Source of the DNA: Candidatus Moraniibacteriota bacterium
Lineage (GTDB): Bacteria > Patescibacteriota > Minisyncoccia > Moranbacterales > UBA11712
Length of the DNA: 6,869 bases
NCBI GenBank assembly: GCA_003157295.1
Contig: PMJF01000079.1
Span: 1-6,869, forward strand
Direction: 5' to 3'
A program made the translations under genes and the position numbers. The notes below the pieces were generated by a model. The model saw only the letters and a program-made list of their open reading frames with translations. It was not told the DNA's origin and made no database searches. Shown here in pieces: positions 1 to 5,316 of the stretch; the first letter of the stretch is position 1; each line of letters opens with the position of its first letter.

Positions 1-392
1 ATGCGGTCAATAATGCCGGAAACAATGTGGCTTTCCGCCTCATCTTTGACCTCAATTTGAAAATAGGATTCGAGATCCACGATATTGATCTTCGCAATGT
101 CATTTTTTTTGTAATAATCCTGAAGCATCGCCACGCCCTGCGAAAAAGCCGACCGCTCTTCGATTTCATCCAGGAAAACTTCGGCGTTCCAGTTTTTGGA
201 AAAAAAATCCAGCGCCTGTTCCAAAGTGGGGGAGATAATCCCCGGCGTATGAATGAGTTTCATCGTGCTGTGGATCAGCGTGCCAAAAACCTGCTCCTTG
301 CTTTTGGGAGTCTTGATCCGGTCGATCTGGGAAAATTTATACTTCAGCGGACAGGTAAGAAACGTATCGAGCGCCGAATAAGATGTTTTCAT
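1..392 (-). CDS. PD-(D/E)XK nuclease superfamily protein, RecB/Cas4-like (3' part beyond window)
   Basis: Only the first 130 codons are inside the window; the gene continues past position 1. The N-terminus carries the pattern typical of RecB/AddB/Cas4-type nucleases: YSALDTFLTCPLKYKF at residues 5-20, with Cys14 where an iron-sulfur-binding cysteine sits in AddB and Cas4 relatives, then a G-T-L-I-H block (37-41, His41). The visible part ends at GIIDR (126-130), where Asp129 matches the first metal-binding aspartate of the G-x-x-D-R motif. The remaining E-x-K catalytic motif and any C-terminal cysteines are outside the window. Such proteins cut or resect DNA; many small-genome bacteria carry a stand-alone copy of about 250 aa, but length and partner cannot be seen here. 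The ATG at 390-392 is the only ATG after an in-frame stop at 408-410. A GAGG on the minus strand at 412-415 lies 19 nt upstream, too far for a usual ribosome site. The gene is transcribed divergently from the lipoprotein gene. Confidence 0.85.
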   Translation of the reverse strand, partial: MKTSYSALDTFLTCPLKYKFSQIDRIKTPKSKEQVFGTLIHSTMKLIHTPGIISPTLEQALDFFSKNWNAEVFLDEIEERSAFSQGVAMLQDYYKKNDIAKINIVDLESYFQIEVKDEAESHIVSGIIDR

Positions 393-432
393 GAAAATAG
401 TTTCGAATTAACCTCGGCATTAGGCTATACGA

Positions 433-461
433 ATTTTAGCCGTCTTTACTCATTCCTGCAA
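433..461 (-). promoter_or_regulatory. Putative sigma-70-type promoter of the nuclease gene
   Basis: On the minus strand TTGCAG (456-461) is followed by a 17-nt spacer and TAAAAT (433-438). Transcription would begin near 426, giving a leader of about 34 nt before the ATG at 392. The hexamers and spacing are seen directly; activity is inferred. It sits back to back with the lipoprotein promoter, with only about 10 nt between the two -35 boxes. Confidence 0.5.
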
Positions 462-466
462 GTCCG

Positions 467-487
467 AATCCTTGAAAAATAAGGATT
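467..487. repeat. Inverted repeat AATCCTT-N7-AAGGATT over the lipoprotein -35 box
   Basis: Perfect 7-bp arms (467-473 and 481-487) flank a 7-nt loop and run into seven T (486-492). The shape resembles a weak plus-strand terminator, but the stem is AT-rich and no plus-strand gene lies upstream. Because the repeat covers the -35 hexamer at 472-477, an operator role is the alternative. Chance is also possible in such AT-rich DNA. Confidence 0.35.
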
Positions 488-500
488 TTTTTGATATAAT
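472..500 (+). promoter_or_regulatory. Putative sigma-70-type promoter of the lipoprotein gene
   Basis: TTGAAA (472-477), a 17-nt spacer and a consensus TATAAT (495-500) form the best promoter match in the window. The predicted start near 507 leaves a leader of about 84 nt before the GTG at 591. A weaker second candidate, TTGTGG (535-540) with an 18-nt spacer and TATAAA (559-564), would give a leader of about 20 nt. I see no riboswitch-like structure in the leader. Confidence 0.65.
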
Positions 501-590
501 GCAGGCAGAAATTGTTTATGATTGAAATATAAGATTGTGGCGATTGTACTATAAGTTGTATAAAGAAAATTATTATTAACAAATACGCGC

Positions 591-1022
591 GTGAAAAAAT
601 CATTATTCCTCCTGGCATTAGTCCCACTATTTTTAGCAGGCTGTGGCAATTCAAACTCCACAAATAAATCGGGCATTCACGCATCAACGGCTCTCCAAAA
701 GTTTTCTGATCAATCATACGCCGCCAATGCTTATCTCATCTCTTCTGAACCGTTGGGCGCAGACGCCCAGAAGGCGATCAGCGGTTTTCAAATGACGAAG
801 CTTTCAATGCCGGACGGCACGACACAGGTCACGCTCAAAGCGCTTGAACCCCAATATCATGACCAACGATATTCATTGCAAACGGGTGATCAATTGTACT
901 TCATTGACAAGTTTTTGGCGGATGATTCCCAAAACAAGGAAACAAACATAAATGACGATACTGCAGTAGTGGTAAACAGCCAGGGCTATGTTGTTTCAGG
1001 GCCGTCTAATTTTTCGCCTTAA
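591..1022 (+). CDS. Putative lipoprotein of unknown family
   Basis: The 143-aa product starts with a type II (lipoprotein) signal: two lysines, a hydrophobic stretch (residues 4-15) and the lipobox L-A-G-C, with Cys18 as the predicted lipidated residue. A Ser/Asn/Thr-rich linker follows (19-28). The mature domain of about 110 aa shows no motif I recognise; it is polar, rich in Asp, Gln and Ser, and contains no cysteine besides the lipobox one. It should be exported and tethered to the outer face of the membrane. The start is a GTG; it is chosen because it places the signal peptide exactly at the N-terminus. No Shine-Dalgarno sequence precedes it. It appears to be a single-gene transcription unit, with a consensus promoter upstream and an intrinsic terminator 37 nt after the stop. 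The localisation call is firm; no function can be given. Confidence 0.85.
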   Translation: MKKSLFLLALVPLFLAGCGNSNSTNKSGIHASTALQKFSDQSYAANAYLISSEPLGADAQKAISGFQMTKLSMPDGTTQVTLKALEPQYHDQRYSLQTGDQLYFIDKFLADDSQNKETNINDDTAVVVNSQGYVVSGPSNFSP

Positions 1023-1058
1023 ATTGAAAGAAGTTCTGTGCGATAGTAACGAGAACAT

Positions 1059-1086
1059 ACAGCGTCTCTCGGCGCTGTCTTTTATT
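1059..1086 (+). terminator. Intrinsic terminator after the lipoprotein gene
   Basis: ACAGCGTC (1059-1066) pairs with GGCGCTGT (1071-1078), an 8-bp stem with one G-T pair and a TCTC loop, followed by CTTTTATTT. This ends the lipoprotein transcript and separates it from the promoter that begins at 1086. Confidence 0.8.
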
Positions 1087-1114
1087 TGAATAAACCGGCG
1101 AATTAAGCTAAAAT
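1086..1114 (+). promoter_or_regulatory. Putative promoter of the abrB-like / metallopeptidase / GIY-YIG operon
   Basis: TTGAAT (1086-1091), a 17-nt spacer and TAAAAT (1109-1114). It begins directly at the T-tract of the preceding terminator. Predicted start near 1121, with a leader of about 47 nt to the ATG at 1168. A lone TATAAT at 1145-1150 has no good -35 partner and is a less likely alternative. Confidence 0.5.
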
Positions 1115-1167
1115 ATGAGCGCAGGAAGGGCAAAATTCCATAAGTATAATCATATAAATATAAACGT

Positions 1168-1326
1168 ATGGAGAAAAAAACGAGAAAAATCATGAAAAAC
1201 GAACGGGCCAACTATTATGTAAATATCCCCAAAGAGGTGATACGCAAACTGAAGTGGCGCGAGAACCAGAAAGTTGTCGTCATAAATGAAGGAAACACGA
1301 TCATAATCAAGGATTGGAAGAAATAA
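1168..1326 (+). CDS. AbrB/MazE/SpoVT-type small DNA-binding protein
   Basis: This 52-aa reading frame has the form of a swapped-hairpin AbrB domain: YYVNIPKEVIRKLKW (residues 16-30), in which I-P-K-E-V-I-R-K-L is the characteristic strand-turn-helix, then Q-K-V-V-V-I-N (34-40) and the last strand T-I-I-I-K-D-W (44-50). Members bind DNA as dimers; many are antitoxins (MazE, VapB) or transition-state regulators and repress their own promoter. The basic N-terminus may also contact DNA. The ATG at 1168 is used; an internal ATG at 1192 (residue 9) would leave the whole domain intact, and neither start has a good ribosome site. It is the first gene of a likely three-gene operon, 29 nt before the metallopeptidase. 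No MazF- or PIN-type toxin is adjacent, so a toxin-antitoxin role is not shown. Assignment rests on motif recognition in a very short protein. Confidence 0.75.
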   Translation: MEKKTRKIMKNERANYYVNIPKEVIRKLKWRENQKVVVINEGNTIIIKDWKK

Positions 1327-1355
1327 ATTCGTCATGTTTTTTCTTTATATCAGCC

Positions 1356-1733
1356 ATGAAAATATCGAAGCAACAATTCGAAAAATGGGTGGCCGAGGCC
1401 ATCGACAACGTGCCGGAAAAATTTCAAGAAAGGATCAACAATCTGGTTTTTTTTGTCGAAGATCGTCCCAATAATGAACAGTTAAGAAAAGCCAAGATGC
1501 AAAGAAGCAAAGATTTTATACTTCTCGGTCTTTATGAAGGATATCATCAATCAAAGCGCCTCGACACCGGACCCGTTTTTCCAGACCGGATAACTATCTT
1601 CAAAAAATCCATCGAAAGCCTCTGTGAGACAAATAAAGAATTGAAAGATCAAATATCAAAAACTGTCCGGCATGAAATTGCCCACCATTTTGGATCTGAC
1701 GAAAAAGGAGCGCAAAAAGCCGGCAGGGAATAA
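1356..1733 (+). CDS. Zincin-family metallopeptidase (PF06262-like)
   Basis: The 125-aa product has the zinc-binding motif H-E-I-A-H at residues 106-110 within TVRHEIAHHFGSDE (103-116): His106 and His110 are the expected zinc ligands, Glu107 the catalytic base, and Asp115 or Glu116 the likely third-ligand region after Gly113. Upstream blocks L-L-G-L-Y-E-G-Y (56-63) and PDRITIFKKSIE (76-87) are also typical of this small cytosolic family, whose substrates are unknown to me. There is no signal peptide or membrane segment. The frame is open from an ATG at 1314, but that start would overlap the abrB-like gene and add a hydrophobic 14-residue segment foreign to the family, so the ATG at 1356 is preferred. 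No Shine-Dalgarno sequence is visible. The GIY-YIG gene begins 8 nt after its stop, which suggests co-transcription. The family call is firm, the biological role open. Confidence 0.85.
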   Translation: MKISKQQFEKWVAEAIDNVPEKFQERINNLVFFVEDRPNNEQLRKAKMQRSKDFILLGLYEGYHQSKRLDTGPVFPDRITIFKKSIESLCETNKELKDQISKTVRHEIAHHFGSDEKGAQKAGRE

Positions 1734-1741
1734 AACAAATT

Positions 1742-1984
1742 ATGTATTACCTCTATATCCTCAAATGCGCCGATAAAACTTTATATACCGGAATCACTGT
1801 CGATCTGGCACGACGAGTCAGAGAACACAACGACTCGGAAATGGGAGCAAAATATACGCGCGCCCGAAGACCAGTGAAGCTTGTTTTTTCGAAAAAGTTT
1901 CGCAATCGATCTGTCGCCTCAAAGGCTGAATGCCGGATCAAGCAGCTATCGAGACACGATAAATTAAATTTAGTGCAAAAATAA
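1742..1984 (+). CDS. GIY-YIG nuclease superfamily protein (UPF0213/YhbQ-like)
   Basis: At 80 aa this is a bare GIY-YIG domain. The two halves of the name motif are Y-L-Y (residues 3-5) and Y-T-G (15-17). Arg25 in DLARRVREHN (21-30) is the expected catalytic arginine, His29 is conserved nearby, and Glu63 in S-K-A-E-C-R-I-K is the metal-binding glutamate. The block AKYTRARRPVKLVF (36-49) is typical of the YhbQ/UPF0213 group. All active-site positions are present, so nuclease activity is plausible; members of this group are linked to DNA repair or turnover, but a specific substrate cannot be read from the sequence. The start follows the metallopeptidase stop by 8 nt, and a GGGA at about 1726 overlaps the end of that gene as a possible weak ribosome site. 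No hairpin terminator follows. Confidence 0.9.
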   Translation: MYYLYILKCADKTLYTGITVDLARRVREHNDSEMGAKYTRARRPVKLVFSKKFRNRSVASKAECRIKQLSRHDKLNLVQK

Positions 1985-2013
1985 ATGATTTTTAATTTTT
2001 AGATAAAATCCTC

Positions 2014-2042
2014 TTGCAATAAATTTTCGGGAGATATAGTAT
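2014..2042 (+). promoter_or_regulatory. Candidate promoter of the iscS-iscU operon
   Basis: TTGCAA (2014-2019) lies 17 nt before TAGTAT (2037-2042), or 15 nt before TATAGT (2035-2040). With the 17-nt version transcription would start at about 2049-2051, on or just before the ATG at 2051, so the message would be leaderless. GGGAG at 2029-2033 is 17 nt from the ATG, too far to be a normal ribosome site. No IscR-type (Rrf2) operator was recognised. Confidence 0.4.
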
Positions 2043-2050
2043 TATATTGT

Positions 2051-3241
2051 ATGAAAAAGAAAAGAATTTATCTCGATTACGCCGCGACTACGCCTGTTGA
2101 TTCGCAGGTTTTTTCAGTCATGCGGCCCTATTTTACGGAAAAATTTGGGAATCCGATGTCGATCCATGCCTTCGGCAGGGAAGCGAGCAACGCAGTGGAA
2201 AAGGCTCGCCAAACTTCCGCTATTTTTTTTGGCTGCGATCCGAGCGAGATTATTTTTACTTCCGGCGCGACGGAAAGCAATAATCTTGCCATCAAAGGAG
2301 CGGCTATTAGCCTGGTAAATCACCAAGGCGGATCGAAACCCCATGTCATCACGACACAATTCGAACATTCCTGCATCCTGAATTCTTGCAAGAAACTTGA
2401 GGAACAGGGGATGGCCGAAGTGACATATCTTCCAATTGGAAATGACGGACTTGTGAAGATCAATGACATTGAAAAAGCGATCAAAGCCAATACGCTCCTC
2501 ATCAGCGTTATGTACGTGAATAACGAAATTGGCACTATCCAACCCATCAAAGAAATCGGAAAATTGATCGAAAAGCTGAACAGCAACCGGGAACAAAAAA
2601 TTATTTTTCACACGGACGCGACCCAGGCGATCAATTATTTTGATTGCAAAGTTGACAATCTGAAAGTGGATCTTCTTTCTATGTCCGCCCACAAAATATA
2701 CGGTCCCAAGGGAGTGGGATGCCTTTATATAAGAAAAAATATTCGCGTTACGCGAATTCAGGACGGCGGGGGACAGGAATTCAATCTTCGGAGCGGCACC
2801 CTTAATGTTCCCGGAATTGTCGGGCTAGGAGCGGCCCTTGAGATTGCCGAAAAAGAAAGGAAAAAGGTTTCCAAGCTTGTGGAAAAATTGAGAGATCACA
2901 TGATCACAAGGATCATGAAAGAAATAAAGGGAGTGAAGTTGAACGGAAGCAAATTAAAGCGCTCGCCGAATAACGCCAATTTTATTTTTCAAGATGTTGA
3001 AGGGGAAGGGTTGCTCTTGGGACTGGATATCGAAGGAGTGGCTGTTTCCACCGGCAGCGCCTGCTCGGCCGGCGACCTTCGCCCGTCTCACGTTCTTATG
3101 GCCATCGGTATTCCTGAAGAAGAAAGCCACGGGAGCCTCCGGGTAACTCTGGGAAAATACACGACCAAAACGGAAATTGATCGCTTTATTAAGTCGTTAA
3201 AAGAAGTTGTCGCGAGACTTCGGAAGATTGCCGGTAAATAA
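2051..3241 (+). CDS. iscS: Cysteine desulfurase, IscS/NifS type
   Basis: This 396-aa PLP enzyme takes sulfur from L-cysteine, holds it as a persulfide and passes it to the IscU scaffold and possibly to tRNA thiolation enzymes. The family landmarks are all present: YLDYAATTP (residues 7-15), S-G-A-T-E-S-N-N (71-78), His106 in F-E-H-S which stacks on PLP, Asn157, H-T-D-A-T-Q (187-192) with Asp189 and Gln192 holding the cofactor, the Schiff-base Lys215 in S-A-H-K, R-S-G-T (247-250), and the persulfide-forming Cys338 in STGSACSAGDLRPSHVL (333-349). The undisrupted loop around Cys338 and the length close to 400 aa place it with group I (IscS/NifS) rather than SufS. It is cytosolic. The iscU gene begins 18 nt after its stop. 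The start ATG lacks a Shine-Dalgarno sequence and is chosen because the protein begins at the usual family N-terminus. IscS and NifS cannot be told apart by role here; with no nif genes in view IscS is the sensible name. Confidence 0.96.
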   Translation: MKKKRIYLDYAATTPVDSQVFSVMRPYFTEKFGNPMSIHAFGREASNAVEKARQTSAIFFGCDPSEIIFTSGATESNNLAIKGAAISLVNHQGGSKPHVITTQFEHSCILNSCKKLEEQGMAEVTYLPIGNDGLVKINDIEKAIKANTLLISVMYVNNEIGTIQPIKEIGKLIEKLNSNREQKIIFHTDATQAINYFDCKVDNLKVDLLSMSAHKIYGPKGVGCLYIRKNIRVTRIQDGGGQEFNLRSGTLNVPGIVGLGAALEIAEKERKKVSKLVEKLRDHMITRIMKEIKGVKLNGSKLKRSPNNANFIFQDVEGEGLLLGLDIEGVAVSTGSACSAGDLRPSHVLMAIGIPEEESHGSLRVTLGKYTTKTEIDRFIKSLKEVVARLRKIAGK

Positions 3242-3259
3242 ATATTAGCCAAAAAATTT

Positions 3260-3712
3260 ATGTATTCAAAATCGGTCATGAAACATTTCATGCGCCCCAA
3301 AAATCAAGGACAAATAAAAAATCCCGACGGTGTCGGAACAGTTGGAAATCCCACTTGTGGCGACATTATGACTGTTTATATCAAAGTGAAAAAAAATAAA
3401 GACGCTGAGGCCATCTCAGACGTCAAATTTGAGACTTTAGGGTGCGCCGCAGCCATTGCGACCTCTTCGATGGTCACAGAGCTCGCCAAGAACAAAAACT
3501 TGGACCAGGCGCTCCTGATCACGCGCCAGGATGTGGCTGACAGCCTAGAGGGCCTTCCACCAGCCAAGATGCACTGTTCAAACTTGGCAACGGACGCCCT
3601 AAGACGAGCTATTGAGGATTATCGATCAAAAGCCCGAGAGAAGGCGGAGAAACCGAAAAAAAACAAAAAGGAAGAAGAAATAATTTTTCCTGATACGGAC
3701 CCCAGAAAATAA
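3260..3712 (+). CDS. iscU: Iron-sulfur cluster assembly scaffold IscU with charged C-terminal tail
   Basis: The 150-aa protein is the scaffold on which [2Fe-2S] clusters are built with sulfur from IscS. The three cluster cysteines are Cys33 in G-N-P-T-C-G-D, Cys62 in G-C-A-A-A-I-A and Cys106 in H-C-S-N-L-A; Asp35 and His105 are the usual accessory ligands. L-P-P-A-K (99-103) corresponds to the LPPVK segment that the HscA chaperone grips in E. coli, although no hscA or hscB is in the window. The N-terminus YSKSVMKHFMRPKNQG matches the family from Met1, which supports the ATG at 3260; no ribosome site is seen. The SufU-type insertion is absent. After the scaffold fold (to about residue 121) there is an extra tail of about 29 residues rich in Lys and Glu, ending in a short acidic segment, which canonical IscU lacks. 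The stop codon abuts the terminator hairpin. Confidence 0.95.
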   Translation: MYSKSVMKHFMRPKNQGQIKNPDGVGTVGNPTCGDIMTVYIKVKKNKDAEAISDVKFETLGCAAAIATSSMVTELAKNKNLDQALLITRQDVADSLEGLPPAKMHCSNLATDALRRAIEDYRSKAREKAEKPKKNKKEEEIIFPDTDPRK

Positions 3713-3749
3713 AAGGCTCCCGCCATCAAATAGGGCGGGGGTCTTCTTT
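3713..3749. terminator. Strong intrinsic terminator after iscU, probably bidirectional
   Basis: AAGGCTCCCGCC (3713-3724) pairs with GGCGGGGGTCTT (3734-3745), a 12-bp stem with two G-T pairs and a 9-nt loop, followed on the plus strand by CTTTAT. The first base of the stem directly follows the iscU stop codon. Read on the minus strand the same hairpin is followed by a T-rich stretch (CCTTTTATTTTC), so it may also stop transcription from the converging gltX-peptidase operon, which has no other clear terminator. Confidence 0.88.
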
Positions 3750-3834
3750 ATAAAAAGATAATTTTTTTATTTTTTTGAAATGTTTATTTTTCCCAATAAA
3801 ACGGCGGGGAAGGATAGGCCTAGGTTGATATACC

Positions 3835-3862
3835 ATGTCGCACAATGTTGCTTATGCGACAC
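3835..3862. other. dif-like XerC/XerD recombination site candidate
   Basis: The gap 3746-3921 has no supported gene: it opens with a T-rich stretch (about 3760-3795) and then holds this element. A left arm ATGTCGCACAA (3835-3845), a 6-bp spacer TGTTGC (3846-3851) and a right arm TTATGCGACAC (3852-3862) match the 11-6-11 layout of dif sites. The arms are inverted copies of each other at 9 of 11 positions, including a perfect TGTCGCA/TGCGACA pair. By eye 16 of 28 positions agree with the E. coli dif sequence, concentrated at the inner arms and spacer (CGCA-AATGT...TTATG). Known dif sites often lie between converging genes, as here. Alternatives are an operator, a plasmid-type pdif, or a chance palindrome. 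It is not a terminator, since no T-tract follows on either strand. Confidence 0.35.
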
Positions 3863-3921
3863 TATAGAGTTTTCTTTACTACTGATCCATGAAGTTAAGC
3901 GCCGAGCTATTATGATCCTCT

Positions 3922-5301
3922 CTAATGATAAATTATCATCTGATCGACCGTCGTTCCGCCTCCATAAAGAGCGCTGACATACGCCCGGGTCGAACTTAGA
4001 AATATATTACTTCCCCAGTAAGGATCATGTACCACGTAGTTGCCGTTTTTATCCTTATCATGAATGACCACATAATGCCCTGCTCCCCTATTGGTGGCTC
4101 TGATGAAAACGATCACCGGATTTTTATTTTTTAATTCAGTATCGATCACGTTCCAATCGATATTGCCATGATCATGTGACGAAACCAGTTTGATCCCTTT
4201 CCATTGATCCGGCCAGACGATCAGATCATGAGAAAAGATCGGCTGCTGGGCAAGAGTTCCCGGATCCAGATCGGCGCCGTGATAGCGCAGAACCATCGCC
4301 ACCGCCGTTACGGCGCAGCCATAATTCTTCATCGCCGTATTGGAAAAACCGATATGCTGATCAGCCCAGCGTGGGTCTGTCTGCGAAAAATACCAGCTTG
4401 TCGATGCCAGACCGAATTTCGGCTTTTCAATTGTAGCTTCAACCGCGGCCAGAGCGGAACTTTTTTCCACGCTCAAAGAAGAAATATCGCCCAGAAGCTC
4501 CTGCTTTTGCTTTTCGACTTGAGCTAGCATATCTTGGTATTTCTGTTCTTCTCCATGAGTCTGGTCAAGTAATTGCCCTTTTGATTGTTGTTCTCCGTCC
4601 AGATAACGCTGCTTTTCAACTATCTTTCCTTGTCTTTCCTTTTGATCGTTATTTTTTATCTCGAGCAGTTTTTGAGCGTTCTGGAGATCTTCCTTGTCTG
4701 AAACAAATGAAGTGAGGACATCATCGACCTTTGTTCCGGTTTGAGATATATAATCCGTCTGACTAAGAAAGTCCGACAAAGTGCTTCCTCGCAGCATAAA
4801 ATCCGTCATGGAATCCTGGCTGTTCTCATAATACGTCTGGACTAGCCCTGATAATACTATTCTTTTTTGCGCTATGTCTTTTTCTTTATCCGTAATTTTT
4901 GCGGATAGTCCGCCTATTTCGGTCGAAGTCAGATCAATTTCTTTTTGGAGATTCCCGATATCGCTCTCGAGAGATGATATCTCGTTTTCCATAAGTTTTA
5001 TCTGATTTTCAAGAGTCTGCGCCTTATCCTGTTTCATCCCGATCATTTGCCGGTAGCTTTCAGCCTTCTTCTGCAGATCGTCGATCTGTTGCTGTTTGTC
5101 CTGAATTTGTTGCTGGTTGGCAGCATTGGTGCTAGAAGTATTATCTGTGTTACTGGAGGTTCCGGTACTCTGAGCATTGGTCAATTTTAGCCACAAACTA
5201 AAAACTAAAAATGAAAAAATAAAAACCACAAGTAAAAATTTAAAGCTATTCTCTTTTGTGCCGCAATTGCGGTTTTTATATTTTAGCTGTCGTTGTTCCA
5301 T
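3922..5301 (-). CDS. Coiled-coil envelope protein with C-terminal C39-like cysteine peptidase domain
   Basis: The 459-aa product has a short basic cytoplasmic N-terminus, one hydrophobic segment (residues 21-39) acting as signal peptide or membrane anchor (a cleavage after T-N-A at 41-43 is possible), a Ser/Thr/Asn/Gln-rich linker (44-66), then a long coiled coil (about 62-285) like that of EnvC, PcsB and RipC-type division proteins. The C-terminal domain (about 300-459) is papain-like of the peptidase_C39_2 kind: WYFSQTDPRWAD (303-314), catalytic Cys329 in Y-G-C-A-V-T-A, His409 in G-A-G-H-Y-V-V-I-H-D and Asp426 in V-H-D-P-Y-W-G. Such a layout suggests a peptidoglycan or envelope-protein hydrolase outside the membrane, with the coil as regulatory or docking arm; in EnvC/PcsB that arm is controlled by FtsEX, which is not in view. 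Substrate is inference. It starts 15 nt after gltX without a ribosome site, so it is probably read from the gltX transcript. It ends with TAG. Confidence 0.88.
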   Translation of the reverse strand: MEQRQLKYKNRNCGTKENSFKFLLVVFIFSFLVFSLWLKLTNAQSTGTSSNTDNTSSTNAANQQQIQDKQQQIDDLQKKAESYRQMIGMKQDKAQTLENQIKLMENEISSLESDIGNLQKEIDLTSTEIGGLSAKITDKEKDIAQKRIVLSGLVQTYYENSQDSMTDFMLRGSTLSDFLSQTDYISQTGTKVDDVLTSFVSDKEDLQNAQKLLEIKNNDQKERQGKIVEKQRYLDGEQQSKGQLLDQTHGEEQKYQDMLAQVEKQKQELLGDISSLSVEKSSALAAVEATIEKPKFGLASTSWYFSQTDPRWADQHIGFSNTAMKNYGCAVTAVAMVLRYHGADLDPGTLAQQPIFSHDLIVWPDQWKGIKLVSSHDHGNIDWNVIDTELKNKNPVIVFIRATNRGAGHYVVIHDKDKNGNYVVHDPYWGSNIFLSSTRAYVSALYGGGTTVDQMIIYH

Positions 5302-5316
5302 TTTAGATTTTAGTTT

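Noticed and set aside
27..482. Plus-strand open frame of 151 codons at the left edge
   Set aside because: It is antisense to a frame with clear RecB/Cas4-like motifs (Cys14, His41, Asp129), and its own product has no recognisable pattern.
436..717. Minus-strand frames of 93 and 76 codons
   Set aside because: They run through the lipoprotein signal peptide and both intergenic promoters; no ribosome site or motif supports them.
1115..1195. Plus-strand 26-codon frame beginning MSAGRAKF
   Set aside because: It overlaps the AbrB-like start in another frame, would begin ahead of the predicted transcript start, and shows no motif.
996..1335. Minus-strand frames opposite the AbrB-like gene
   Set aside because: The plus-strand frame encodes a well-formed AbrB domain; the antisense products are compositionally odd, Phe-rich strings.
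2114..2692. Minus-strand frame of 192 codons within iscS
   Set aside because: It is a shadow of a fully motif-supported cysteine desulfurase.
3815..3824. Short palindromes TAGGCCTA and CCTAGG
   Set aside because: Eight- and six-base palindromes are expected by chance at this scale, and nothing ties them to the neighbouring element.
3925..3939. AT-rich palindrome ATGATAA-A-TTATCAT at the end of the peptidase gene
   Set aside because: It lies in coding sequence (the last codons), has a one-base centre and no T-run, so neither a terminator nor an operator is supported.
3780..3977. Plus-strand frame of 65 codons in the converging gap
   Set aside because: It starts in a T-rich stretch, crosses the dif-like palindrome and runs antisense into the peptidase gene; no ribosome site or domain was seen.
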